This document shows positions 34,881 through 43,692 of a DNA stretch of 64,000 nucleotides, piece by piece (the first letter of the stretch is position 1; every line of letters starts with the position of its first letter). A program made the translations under genes and the position numbers. The DNA lies in NCBI RefSeq assembly GCF_015234305.1, contig NZ_JADGMI010000001.1, forward strand, positions 930,001 through 994,000, written 5' to 3'. Origin of the DNA: Superficieibacter sp. 1612_C1. GTDB taxonomy: Bacteria > Pseudomonadota > Gammaproteobacteria > Enterobacterales > Enterobacteriaceae. The notes under the pieces were generated by a model, which was given only the letters and a program-made list of their open reading frames with translations, made no database searches and was not told where the DNA came from.

Positions 34881-36101
34881 ATGTACCAGAAAAAATCCGC
34901 CGACGATCAGCCCCAGAGCATCAGTGAAGTCTCGGCCAGGCTCTCCGAGGTCATGAATCAGGTCAAAACCTTCGGCGAAGACGTTCAGAAGAAAATGCAG
35001 TCAGGTGAAAATGTCACGCTTGAACTTAAACAAATGACGGATCAAAGCCTGACCGAAATGAACGAGCTCAAGGAGCGTCTGACCGAGCTGGAGCAGAAAG
35101 GTGCACGCCGGCCGGGTGACGAACCGGCGCAGCGAAAATCGCTGGGTAGCCTGGTTATTGAAAGCGACGCGTATAAAGGAATGGACAGTTCCGCACGCAA
35201 GAGTATTCGCGTCCGGCTTGAGCGCAAGGACATTATGAACGTGCCTGCCACCACCGGTACCGGGGCCAGCGCGACAAACAGTCTGGTTATTGCGGATCGC
35301 ATTCAGGGGATTGTTGCACCCCCTGAGCGCACCATGACCATCCGCGATCTGCTTATCCCGGGCAATACTGCCTCGAACGGCGTTGAATTCGTTCAGGAGA
35401 CGGGATTCACCAACAATGCCGCGACGGTGCCGGAGGGCGGACTGAAACCCAAATCCGATATTCAGTTTGAACTGAAAAACGCGCCGGTGCGCACCATCGC
35501 CCATCACTTCAAGGCATCGCGCCAGATCCTCGATGATGCGCCGGGGCTGGCCAGCTATATTGACGGCCGCGCCCAGTACGGGCTGCGCTTTAAGGAAGAG
35601 CAGCAGTTGCTTAACGGTGACGGCACAGGGGCGAATATCCTGGGCATTCTTCCGCAGGCGGCAGAGTTTGCGCCCGCCATCAGCGTGGCAGGTGCCACTC
35701 CGATTGACCGTCTTCGCCTGGCGGTTCTTCAGGCAGTGCTGGCTGAATATCCGTCCTCGGGCTTTGTCCTCAACCCCATCGACTGGGCGGGCATTGAGCT
35801 GACCAAAGATAACGAAGGCCGTTACATCATCGCGCAGCCGGTCAATGGGGGTGTGCCGCGCATCTGGGGGCTTCCGGTTGTCGAAACCCAGGCGATTGCG
35901 CAGAACAACTTCCTTACCGGTGCGTTTAACATGGCGGCACAAATCTTTGACCGTACCGAAATTGAAGTGCTTCTGTCGACGGAGAACGAAGACGATTTCA
36001 TCCGCAACATGGTTACTATTCTCGCAGAAGAGCGGCTGGCCATGGCTGTTTACCGTCCTGAAGCGTTCGTCACTGGCGCTGTTATGGCGGCTGGTTCCTG
36101 A
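34881..36101 (+). CDS. Major capsid protein (HK97 fold)
   Basis: 406 residues. Coiled-coil delta domain about 10-80 (scaffold, removed by the protease), then the HK97 fold with blocks TIRDLLIPGNTASNGVEFV, DDAPGLASYI and LLNGDGTG. Residues equivalent to the HK97 cross-link set are kept: Lys189 in LKPKSD (HK97 Lys169), Asn376 in IRNMVTI (Asn356) and Glu383 in AEERLAM (Glu363), so covalent chainmail is predicted. About 20 residues longer before the E-loop than HK97 gp5. Confidence 0.97.
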   Translation: MYQKKSADDQPQSISEVSARLSEVMNQVKTFGEDVQKKMQSGENVTLELKQMTDQSLTEMNELKERLTELEQKGARRPGDEPAQRKSLGSLVIESDAYKGMDSSARKSIRVRLERKDIMNVPATTGTGASATNSLVIADRIQGIVAPPERTMTIRDLLIPGNTASNGVEFVQETGFTNNAATVPEGGLKPKSDIQFELKNAPVRTIAHHFKASRQILDDAPGLASYIDGRAQYGLRFKEEQQLLNGDGTGANILGILPQAAEFAPAISVAGATPIDRLRLAVLQAVLAEYPSSGFVLNPIDWAGIELTKDNEGRYIIAQPVNGGVPRIWGLPVVETQAIAQNNFLTGAFNMAAQIFDRTEIEVLLSTENEDDFIRNMVTILAEERLAMAVYRPEAFVTGAVMAAGS

Positions 36102-36107
36102 GGCAGG

Positions 36108-36131
36108 GGGCCGCTGTGGCGGCCCTTTTTT
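36108..36131 (+). terminator. Terminator after the capsid gene
   Basis: GGGCCGC, loop TGTG, GCGGCCC (36108-36125) then six T. Lies inside the structural operon and may set capsid mRNA above the following genes. Confidence 0.85.
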
Positions 36132-36147
36132 AGATAAGGAGTGAGTA

Positions 36148-36408
36148 ATGAGAACGAGTAAAAAAACCGATGCCGGCAGGGCTGCTGACGATCAGAGTCA
36201 CCTGAATGAAAAAGCAGTTAAGCCAGGGTTTGTTTCCGTTCAGCCTTTACGCCGTTTTATGGACGGCACCACTTTTCGCTCACCTGCGGATGATGCGTTT
36301 ACAGTAACGCGGCAACGCGCGGCAGAGCTTGCGGCAAACGGGCTGGTGGTCATAGTGACAGACGTTACGGAAAACAAAATGAACCCTCAGCCGGATTCAA
36401 AGGGGTAA
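36148..36408 (+). CDS. Small head-region protein of unknown function
   Basis: 86 residues between capsid and connector genes, with AAGGAG upstream. Charged N-terminus, then VSVQPLRRFMDGTTFRS and ELAANGLVVIVTD. Proteins of this size are common here in HK97-like phages; no domain recognised. Confidence 0.75.
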   Translation: MRTSKKTDAGRAADDQSHLNEKAVKPGFVSVQPLRRFMDGTTFRSPADDAFTVTRQRAAELAANGLVVIVTDVTENKMNPQPDSKG

Positions 36409-36413
36409 GTGCC

Positions 36414-36746
36414 ATGACTGTTGTCCGGATTGAAACCGCGCTGGAGCATCTCAGACTGGATGAGGACACAGATAAGGCCATGGTTGAAATCTATCTTTGT
36501 GCAGCTGAAGATGCAGCGATGCAGTTTCTCAACCGACAGTTTTATGCGGATGAAACAACGCTGGCCAGTGCAGTGTTGTCCGGAAAAGCGGGTGAAAAGC
36601 CCATGATCATCATGCCGTCTGTTGAGAGTGCCGTGCTTCTTATTCTGGGCTGGCTGTATGAAAGCCGCGGTGATGATCCTGGCGGCGACTTTCCCAAATC
36701 TGCGCGCTGGCTGCTGAACCCCTGGCGTGTTGATATGGGAGTCTGA
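36414..36746 (+). CDS. Head-tail connector (gp6-like)
   Basis: 110 residues, helical; pattern ALEHLRLDEDTDKAMVEIYL and LILGWLYESRGD fits the Phage_QLRG/gp6 connector family. Forms the ring below the portal. Confidence 0.88.
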   Translation: MTVVRIETALEHLRLDEDTDKAMVEIYLCAAEDAAMQFLNRQFYADETTLASAVLSGKAGEKPMIIMPSVESAVLLILGWLYESRGDDPGGDFPKSARWLLNPWRVDMGV

Positions 36747-36758
36747 AAGGAGACGGGT

Positions 36759-37097
36759 ATGAAAATTGGCCCAATGCGACACCGTGTTACCGTCATTAAT
36801 TTTACCACCACGAGATCGCCTTCAGGTCAGCCTGTAGAAAACTGGACTGACGGTGCGACCGTATGGGCTGATGTGAAGGGGATCAGCGGACGCGAAATCA
36901 TGACCGCCGGTGCAGAACATGCTGAAGCCACTGTCCGCGTCTGGAGCCGTTACCGCCGGGATATCAGTGCCTCATCACGCCTTAAGGTTCGGACCGGGCC
37001 GTTTAAGGGAGCGGTGCTGATGGTGACAGGTCCTCCGCTGCCCGACAGCAAAGGAACGCGGCTTGAAATACTCTGCAAACTCGGGAGCGAAAAATGA
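36759..37097 (+). CDS. Head closure protein
   Basis: 112 residues, starts MKIGPMRHRVTVI as in the SPP1 gp16/HK97 gp7-type closure family (PF05521); TVWADVKGISGRE and RYRRDISASSRL are typical. Seals the connector after packaging. Overlaps the next gene by four bases. Confidence 0.9.
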   Translation: MKIGPMRHRVTVINFTTTRSPSGQPVENWTDGATVWADVKGISGREIMTAGAEHAEATVRVWSRYRRDISASSRLKVRTGPFKGAVLMVTGPPLPDSKGTRLEILCKLGSEK

Positions 37098-37543
37098 TTG
37101 ATGTGAATCTCGACTTCTCCGGGCTGGAGGATATTGCCCGCGACCTTGAAACCCTGAGCCGGGCCGAAAATAACAAGGTGCTACGCGATGCCACGCGCGC
37201 GGGTGCTGACGTGCTGAAAACTGAAGTCATTAACCGGGCGCCGGTCCGCACCGGGAAAATGAAAAAAAACGTGGTGGTGGTCACGCAGCGATCGCGCCGG
37301 CGGGGTGAAATTTCGTCCGGCGTACATATTCGTGGTGTTAACCCCCGGACCGGCAACAGTGATAACACCATGAAAGCCAGTAATCCGCGTAATGCGTTCT
37401 ACTGGCGCTTCGTTGAACTGGGTACGGTGAATATGCCTGCTCATCCGTTTGTGCGACCTGCGTTTGATACCCGGCAGGAAGAGGCCGCCGAAGCCGCTAT
37501 TGCCAGGATGAACAGCGCCATCGATAAGGTGCTGAGCAAATGA
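37094..37543 (+). CDS. HK97 gp10-like tail/neck protein
   Basis: 149 residues; TRAGADVLKTEVINRAPVRT then NAFYWRFVELGTVNMPAHPF is the HK97-gp10 signature. Links head and tail. Overlaps both neighbours by four bases. Confidence 0.92.
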   Translation: MIDVNLDFSGLEDIARDLETLSRAENNKVLRDATRAGADVLKTEVINRAPVRTGKMKKNVVVVTQRSRRRGEISSGVHIRGVNPRTGNSDNTMKASNPRNAFYWRFVELGTVNMPAHPFVRPAFDTRQEEAAEAAIARMNSAIDKVLSK

Positions 37544-37887
37544 CGGAAGCCGATCTTTACCCGTTGTTATCGCACCTGGCTGACGGGCAGGTTTATCCCT
37601 ATGTCGCACCGTTAAGCGACGATGGCCAGCCGTCCATTTCTCCTCCGTGGGTGATCTTCTCCCTGGTCTCTGATATTTCGACCGATGTGCTGTGCGGTCA
37701 GGCGGAATCCCGCGCATCAGTGCAGATCGATGTTTACTCACTGACCATTGAGGAAGCCAGATCCATTCGTGATCAGGCGCTGGAAGCGGTTAAGCCCCTG
37801 ACCCCGACTGAAATAACGAATATCCCTGGCTATGAACCAGATTTTCGGCTTTATCGCGCCACGCTCGAATTTCGGGCCACATCCTGA
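37540..37887 (+). CDS. Tail terminator (DUF3168)
   Basis: 115 residues; LYPLLSHLADGQVYPYVAPL then ASVQIDVYSLTIEEARSIRD matches DUF3168, related to lambda gpU. Caps the tail tube at its correct length. Confidence 0.9.
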   Translation: MTEADLYPLLSHLADGQVYPYVAPLSDDGQPSISPPWVIFSLVSDISTDVLCGQAESRASVQIDVYSLTIEEARSIRDQALEAVKPLTPTEITNIPGYEPDFRLYRATLEFRATS

Positions 37888-37908
37888 AACGTTAATCAAC
37901 CCTGAACA

Positions 37909-37929
37909 ACCCGCTCCGGCGGGTTTTTG
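37909..37929 (+). terminator. Terminator before the tail tube gene
   Basis: ACCCGC, loop TCCG, GCGGGT then five T (37909-37929). Second intrinsic terminator inside the structural operon. Confidence 0.8.
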
Positions 37930-37946
37930 CTTTTATGGAGACAGCC

Positions 37947-38390
37947 ATGTCCTCTTTGTATGAAAAATCGCAAAACACCAAAATCCTGATCACAGAAGTT
38001 CCCGCAACCAGAGACACGCTGAAAACCGCCAAATTCCTCGATCTGAGCTGCACGCTTAAAGAGGTGCAGTTTACCGGCGGTCAGAAACAGGATATCGACC
38101 TCACCACTTTCTGTTCAGAAGAGCAGGAAAATGCCAATGGCCTGCCAGCCCCGTCTGAAATTTCCATGTCGGGAAACTTCTACCGTAACCCGGCACAGGA
38201 TGCGCTGCGAACGGCCTATGACAATGACACGACCTATGGTTTTCAGGTCGTCTTCCCGTCCGGCAAAGGGTACAAGTTCCTGGCCGAAGTACGCCAGCAT
38301 ACCTGGTCGGCCGGTACTAATGGCGTGGTGGCCGCCACGTTCTCCCTGCGTCTGAAAGGCAAACCTGAAAACATCGAGTCCGGCTCGTAA
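37947..38390 (+). CDS. Major tail tube protein
   Basis: 147 residues from ATG 37947 (GGAGA upstream; an ATG four codons earlier lacks a site). Beta-rich; conserved FLDLSCTLKEVQFTGGQKQ and FSLRLKGKPE fit siphophage tube proteins of the gpV class, here without an Ig-like C-terminal domain. Confidence 0.88.
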   Translation: MSSLYEKSQNTKILITEVPATRDTLKTAKFLDLSCTLKEVQFTGGQKQDIDLTTFCSEEQENANGLPAPSEISMSGNFYRNPAQDALRTAYDNDTTYGFQVVFPSGKGYKFLAEVRQHTWSAGTNGVVAATFSLRLKGKPENIESGS

Positions 38391-38398
38391 GGAAAAAC

Positions 38399-38782
38399 AT
38401 GACATCGCTTAAAGAACGCGCCCTGGCTAAAGACTCGGGCTTTCGCTTTAAAGAAACCACCGTGCCTGAGTGGGATAACGCCAAAGTCGTGCTGCGTGAG
38501 CCCTCCGGCGAAGGCTGGTTACGCTGGCAGGAAATCTCCCGTGCTGGTGGTGATGACGAGAATATTTCAGTGTCTGAACGGGCGCACCGCAGCCTTTGTG
38601 CTGATGCTGCATTATTTATTGACGTACTGTGCGATATAGATCGTCAACCCGTATTTTCTGCCGGGGAACAGGATCAGGTACAGAAAATTTATGGCCCGGT
38701 CCATTCCCGTTTGCTCCGGCAGGCACTTGATCTCATCACCTCGGCGGATGATGCGCGGGAAAAGTCGCAACCCCCGGCGTAA
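38399..38782 (+). CDS. Tail assembly chaperone G
   Basis: 127 residues; KAKDSGF-like N-terminus followed by TVPEWDNAKVVLREPSGEGW is the tail-chaperone pattern. In lambda G and the frameshift product G-T coat the tape measure during tube assembly. The downstream frame stays open backwards through the end of this gene (see next entry). Confidence 0.88.
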   Translation: MTSLKERALAKDSGFRFKETTVPEWDNAKVVLREPSGEGWLRWQEISRAGGDDENISVSERAHRSLCADAALFIDVLCDIDRQPVFSAGEQDQVQKIYGPVHSRLLRQALDLITSADDAREKSQPPA

Positions 38783-38790
38783 AATTCCTG

Positions 38791-39069
38791 ATGTCGCTGG
38801 CGCTCCGTCTGGGGCGCACGCTGGCTGAACTGCGTCAGAGCATGACGGCCAGCGAACTGATGATGTGGATCGAGTATGACCGACACAATCCGATTGGTGA
38901 TGTTCGCGGCGACATACAGGCGGCACAGATAACATCTGCTGTTTATGGCGCACAGGGGGTGAAAGTGCCTCTGAACGATGCAATTCTGCAATGGTCCAGA
39001 GATGAGCAGGCAGAGGAAGACGATCCGTTTGCAGGTCTTGAGGCAGCTTTAGAAGCAGCAATACAGTGA
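38791..39069 (+). CDS. Tail assembly chaperone T part, probably made by -1 frameshift from G
   Basis: 92 codons from the ATG, but the frame is open upstream through the G stop (GKVATPGVKFLMSLALRLGR), and lies -1 to G, as for lambda G-T. GRTLAELRQSMTASELMMWI is the conserved T-domain block. The usual GGGAAAG slip site is absent; a purine run at 38758-38764 and CCCCC at 38771-38775 are the candidates. Separate translation from 38791 is less likely. Confidence 0.8.
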   Translation: MSLALRLGRTLAELRQSMTASELMMWIEYDRHNPIGDVRGDIQAAQITSAVYGAQGVKVPLNDAILQWSRDEQAEEDDPFAGLEAALEAAIQ

Positions 39070-39119
39070 CTTTCTTTCATGATGTGTTTAGGATTAATCC
39101 GTGAATAATGGAGGGCATC

Positions 39120-39998
39120 ATGAGCGATATGGTTGAGAATTACCTTGCATTAGCGAGAAACGCTTCGATCGCAGGCAACTACGGGGAGGCATTGAATTAT
39201 TATAATAAAGTTTTAGAACTTGAACCTACCAATTATATAGCGTGGTATGGGAAAGGAGAGGCTGTTGGCTGGATGTCTACTGTACAAACACTTAGACTGA
39301 ATGAATTATTTGTTTGTTTTGAGAATGCTATAAGATTTTCAAGTAATAATCCAAGCCTAATTAAGAATTGTGCGTTAAAAATAAATGAAATCGCAACAGC
39401 ATGTTATAGTATTTGTAGAAATCATATGCAAGAGTTTATTGCTTTAAATAATGCTTGGGTGGATTATTTAAGCCAGTGCTCTCAAATAATTTCCGCTTAT
39501 GAAATAGCGCATGTTTACGATTCTAATGATAGTAATATATTAAAAAATATTATAACTTTATGTGAAGACAATATTAAAGGCATGGCTTATAAAGATGAGT
39601 TTGATAATAATGCCAGTAAAGCAGTTTCTTTGTCTCCAGAATACGAACAGGAAATGAGAGATAAAATCGCTTTGTACGGGGAAAAGTTAAAAATTATCGA
39701 ACCTGATTACCAGATCCCTAATCCTGTAGTTGCAAAGCCTGAATCAGCATGTTTTGTAGTCGCTGCCACAATGGGAAATGAAGATAACTTTATAATTAAC
39801 GATTTAAGAAATTTCCGTGACTCTTGGCTTCGTAATTCAAGTTACGGACGCAAGTTTATAGACTGGTATTATAGAAATGGTCCTGTACTAGCTAATTTTA
39901 TAAGAGGTTATTGTTTTTTTAGGATGTTGAGCTTTGCTTTCATAGTTTTTCCTTGCTGGGCCTTATCATCTGTCTTATTGAAATTTTCTAAAAAATAA
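39120..39998 (+). CDS. TPR protein with C-terminal CFI-box and membrane anchor, inserted in the tail operon
   Basis: 292 residues, ATG with GGAGGG upstream. N-terminal TPR pair (about 5-40, AGNYGEALNYYNKVLELEP), a helical middle (60-190), a CFI-box-type domain at about 211-260 (CFVVAATMGNE, LRNFRDSWLRNSSYGRKFID, YYRNGPVLANF) and a membrane segment at about 266-288 with a basic end. Clearly AT-richer than the tail genes around it, with AT-rich codons, and closed by its own terminator: a moron. Tail operons normally go straight from the chaperones to the tape measure. Function unknown; a host-facing or defence role is conceivable. Confidence 0.8.
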   Translation: MSDMVENYLALARNASIAGNYGEALNYYNKVLELEPTNYIAWYGKGEAVGWMSTVQTLRLNELFVCFENAIRFSSNNPSLIKNCALKINEIATACYSICRNHMQEFIALNNAWVDYLSQCSQIISAYEIAHVYDSNDSNILKNIITLCEDNIKGMAYKDEFDNNASKAVSLSPEYEQEMRDKIALYGEKLKIIEPDYQIPNPVVAKPESACFVVAATMGNEDNFIINDLRNFRDSWLRNSSYGRKFIDWYYRNGPVLANFIRGYCFFRMLSFAFIVFPCWALSSVLLKFSKK

Positions 39999-40016
39999 TT
40001 AGCCAATTTTCTACTA

Positions 40017-40040
40017 AACCCCGCTAAGCGGGGTTTTTTT
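40017..40040 (+). terminator. Terminator between the TPR/CFI-box gene and tape measure
   Basis: AACCCCGC, loop TAA, GCGGGGTT then a T run (40017-40040). A strong terminator in the middle of the tail operon, probably brought in with the inserted gene. Confidence 0.9.
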
Positions 40041-40051
40041 ATGAGGTTAAT

Positions 40052-43000
40052 ATGGCGACACTACGTGAACTTATCATTAAAATATCTGCAAACTCTCAGT
40101 CCTTTCAGTCTGAGATTTCACGCGCAGGTCGTATGGGGCAGGATTACTACCGAACCATGCAAAATGGAGGGCGGCAGGCAGCAACGGCGCAGCGAGAAAC
40201 CCAACGCGCCCTTTCTGCGGTTACCGCGCAACTAAACACTACACGCCTTGCAGCATTGAGCATGACAGGTGCTTTTGCGGGGGCATTTGCGACAGCTAAC
40301 CTAATTCGCCTTGCGGATTCATATAACTCTCTTTCAGCAAGGGTAAAACTGGCGACTACTGATGCCAGTGATTTTTCCACCGCACAGAAAGGTCTGATGG
40401 AAATCAGTCAGCGCACCGGCTCAGCGTTTGCTGATAATGCTGCGCTGTTCAGCCGTGCTTCCACATCATTACGCGAATGGGGGTTTGGAACTCAAGACAT
40501 ACTCAAACTGACCGATGCCCTGGCTAACGGGCTTCAGGTTTCGGGCGCGTCCGCCGAAGAGACATCTTCTCTTATTGTTCAGTTGTCGCAGGCATTAGGC
40601 CGCGGCGTGCTACGCGGGCAGGATTTTAACTCCGTGGCACAGTCCGGGCAGCGAATTATGAAAGCGCTGGCTGATGGTATGGGTGTTGCCCAGAAAGACC
40701 TGAAGGGCATGGCTGACGCCGGACAGTTAACGACAGACAAAATCGTACCGGCGCTAATCAGTCAGCTTGACAAACTAAAATCTGAATTTGCCTCAATGCC
40801 GAACAGCGTCAGCGCCGCATCCACACGTATTCAGAACGCCTTCATGGACTGGGTTGGAGGGGCCAATAATGCGAGCGGGGCAACAGCGACGATCTCCGGG
40901 GTAATGGATGACGTGTCGAAAAACATCGATACGGTGGCCACAGCCGCTGGGGCACTCGTTGCGGTTGGAGTATCCCGCTATTTTGGCAACTGGACAACTG
41001 CACTTGCCGGAAACACTGCTGAACTAATTAGAAATTATCGATCTCAGGTTAACGCTGCATCAGCCCAATTAAATGCAGCACAAATAACACAACGGAAAGC
41101 AGTGGCAAATGCTGATGCTGCAAGTTCTGCCTATAACTTAGCGAGAGTAGAGGCAAATATTGCAAAAGGCACCAATGCCGCTGTCATTGCTAACCAAAAT
41201 TTAATCCAAAAAAGAAAAGAATTGATTGCAGCCAACACAGCTCTTGTCCAGTCTAACCGGGCTGTTGCAGCATCCCAGACAGCCCTGAACAGGATAACGT
41301 CGGTCTGGTCATTAATGGGAAGAGGGGTATCTGGATTAATTTCTCTGCTTGGTGGGATTCCCGGTGCTCTAATGCTGGGTGCTGGCGTATGGTATGCCGT
41401 TTATCAAAGTCAGGAACAGGCCAGGCAATCTGCAAGAGCTTATGCAGATCAGATTGATGAAATAAGGGAAAAGACGTCAAAAATGACCCTTCCCGAGGTG
41501 GACAGCAACCGCAAACAGACCGTAGAGGCGATGCAGGAGCAAAAACGCCTGATTGCAGAGCAGGAAAAAAATATTGCCAGGCTGAAATCCGATCTCGATA
41601 AAATTAATAATACACGCGGAAATTCAGCTTTAAACCAGAACAATGAAGTAGATATTTTAAAGTCAATAGCGATTTTAACAGAGCAAATTTCAGTTGAAGA
41701 AGAAAAACTAAGGCAGTTGCGAGAAAAATCAGGCGACATATCAAGAACAATTGAAGCGGAAGACAGAAGGCGAAATGATTTAATTAAAGAGCAGGCATGG
41801 CGTCAGAACGATGTTTACCAGAACCTTGTCATGATGACCGGTGAATATTCCAGAGTTAACCGGCTGCTTGGGCTGGGAAACCAGTTGCTGATGGAGAGGC
41901 AGGGGCTGGTGAATGTGCCGCTGAGAATGCCCCAGGTTACCCTGGATCAAAAGCAAACTGATGCTTTAGAAAAGAGCCGGCAGGAGCTAGAGCAATCCAA
42001 ACTAAAAGGCGAGGCAAGAGAAAGATACCGGCTCAACCTGGAAGCAGATACGATTTTCCCTAAAGGTGATGCCCGTTATCAGACCAGCCGGGGGGAATTC
42101 ATCAAAAATGGTCTGGATAAGTGGCGTAATGATGAAGCCAATAAGCCAGCAAAAAAAGGCCCAAAATCTGATGCTGAAAAAGCGGTTGATACTTACGACC
42201 GCCTTATTAAACAGCAGAAAGAGCAGATCGCGCTCGAAGGACAGAACACCGAACTGGCAAAAGTAAAATACCAGGTCAGTCAGGGTGAGCTGGCAACGTT
42301 AAGCCAGGCGCAGAAAGCCGATCTGATGCGCAATGCCGCACTTATCGATCAGGTTAAATTACGCGAGCAGCTCCGCAACTACGAAGCGAATCTTGCCGAC
42401 AGTAACGCCAGCGCGCGCGCCGCGAATGAGGCCCAGCTTACCGGCTACGGGCAGGGAACCCGGTTCCGTGAACGTATGCAGGAGCAGTTCAATATCCGTA
42501 AGGAATTTGAGCAGAAGAATACCGATTTGCTCCGGCAGCGGCAGGCAGGCGACATTAGCGAGAGATTTTATCAGCAGGGGCTGGCGCTCAATAAACGCTA
42601 CCTGGATGAACGCCTGCGCGACCAGCAGGGCTTTTACAGCGCCTCAGATGCACAGCGTGACGACTGGTTCAGCGGACTGAGCGAAGGTTATGCCAACTGG
42701 GCAGATGAAGCGACTAACTATTCCGCTCTGGCGGCCGATGGCATGAGGCAGGCGATGGATGGTGCCGTTTCCAGCGTAACCGATATGCTCAACGGCAATG
42801 TGTCGGGCTGGAAAGACTGGGGCGTCAGCGTGCTGAAGATTGTCCAGAACGTGCTGGTAAACATGGCGATGGCGAATGCCGCCAGCTCCATCGGGTCGCT
42901 GTTCAGCTTTGGCGCATCCTCTGCGGCAGGCAGCAGCGGAACCGCCATTCAGAGTGCCGCGGCTAATTTCAAATTTAACGCGAAAGGTGATGTGTACGAT

Positions 43001-43351
43001 TCCCCGTCGCTCAGCGCCTACACCAACGGGGTGTACAGCACGCCGCAGTATTTTGCGTTTGCCAAAGGCGCGGGCGTGTTTGGCGAGGCCGGGCCTGAAG
43101 CCATTATGCCGCTTACGCGCGCGGCGGATGGTTCGCTCGGTGTGCGGGCGATGGGCGGGGTACAGACCGAACGCGCCGCGCCCTCCATCAACATCGGCGA
43201 TATCCATATCAACTCACAGTCACAGCAGCCGGTCAGCCAGGGCGCGGACAGCGCGGCAGGTCGTCAGCTGACGGATGCCATCCTGCGCACGGTGAATGAA
43301 GAGGTCAGCCGGCCAGGCACGCCGCTGTGGCGGGCTATTAAAGGAGTGTAA
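40052..43351 (+). CDS. Tape measure protein
   Basis: 1099 residues; sets tail length and is ejected with DNA. N-terminal block LRELIIKISANSQSFQSEIS and the conserved LRGQDFNSVAQSGQRIMKAL are typical. Long helical and coiled-coil stretches (330-420, 450-600), one hydrophobic segment (about 428-452). The part 41030-41800 is more AT-rich than the rest, suggesting mosaic exchange. Confidence 0.95.
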   Translation: MATLRELIIKISANSQSFQSEISRAGRMGQDYYRTMQNGGRQAATAQRETQRALSAVTAQLNTTRLAALSMTGAFAGAFATANLIRLADSYNSLSARVKLATTDASDFSTAQKGLMEISQRTGSAFADNAALFSRASTSLREWGFGTQDILKLTDALANGLQVSGASAEETSSLIVQLSQALGRGVLRGQDFNSVAQSGQRIMKALADGMGVAQKDLKGMADAGQLTTDKIVPALISQLDKLKSEFASMPNSVSAASTRIQNAFMDWVGGANNASGATATISGVMDDVSKNIDTVATAAGALVAVGVSRYFGNWTTALAGNTAELIRNYRSQVNAASAQLNAAQITQRKAVANADAASSAYNLARVEANIAKGTNAAVIANQNLIQKRKELIAANTALVQSNRAVAASQTALNRITSVWSLMGRGVSGLISLLGGIPGALMLGAGVWYAVYQSQEQARQSARAYADQIDEIREKTSKMTLPEVDSNRKQTVEAMQEQKRLIAEQEKNIARLKSDLDKINNTRGNSALNQNNEVDILKSIAILTEQISVEEEKLRQLREKSGDISRTIEAEDRRRNDLIKEQAWRQNDVYQNLVMMTGEYSRVNRLLGLGNQLLMERQGLVNVPLRMPQVTLDQKQTDALEKSRQELEQSKLKGEARERYRLNLEADTIFPKGDARYQTSRGEFIKNGLDKWRNDEANKPAKKGPKSDAEKAVDTYDRLIKQQKEQIALEGQNTELAKVKYQVSQGELATLSQAQKADLMRNAALIDQVKLREQLRNYEANLADSNASARAANEAQLTGYGQGTRFRERMQEQFNIRKEFEQKNTDLLRQRQAGDISERFYQQGLALNKRYLDERLRDQQGFYSASDAQRDDWFSGLSEGYANWADEATNYSALAADGMRQAMDGAVSSVTDMLNGNVSGWKDWGVSVLKIVQNVLVNMAMANAASSIGSLFSFGASSAAGSSGTAIQSAAANFKFNAKGDVYDSPSLSAYTNGVYSTPQYFAFAKGAGVFGEAGPEAIMPLTRAADGSLGVRAMGGVQTERAAPSINIGDIHINSQSQQPVSQGADSAAGRQLTDAILRTVNEEVSRPGTPLWRAIKGV

Positions 43352-43353
43352 GC

Positions 43354-43692
43354 GTGGCGACAGAAATATTTGAATGGTGTCCGCGCATCACGTCGCAGGT
43401 TGATATCACCCTGCGCACGCGCAAGGCGCAGTTCGGGGACGCTTACGCGCAGGTGGCCGGGGACGGCATTAATCCTAAGCTGGCGCAGTGGAGCGTGAGC
43501 TTTACCGGTGATGAAGACTATATCCTGGCGATAAAGGCATTCATCGAACGGCACGGCGGATGGAAATCTTTTCGCTGGAAACCGCCGCTCGAGCCGGAAG
43601 GGCTGTACCGCGCAGAAACCCTCCAGCTTTCGTCCCACGGCAATAACATTCATACCCTCAGCAGTACCTTCATACAGGCATATCACCCATGA
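43354..43692 (+). CDS. Minor tail protein M
   Basis: 112 residues, GTG start. FEWCPRITSQVDITLRTRKA and the WKSFRWKPP block are those of the lambda gpM family. Part of the tail tip complex. Overlaps L by four bases. Confidence 0.93.
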   Translation: MATEIFEWCPRITSQVDITLRTRKAQFGDAYAQVAGDGINPKLAQWSVSFTGDEDYILAIKAFIERHGGWKSFRWKPPLEPEGLYRAETLQLSSHGNNIHTLSSTFIQAYHP

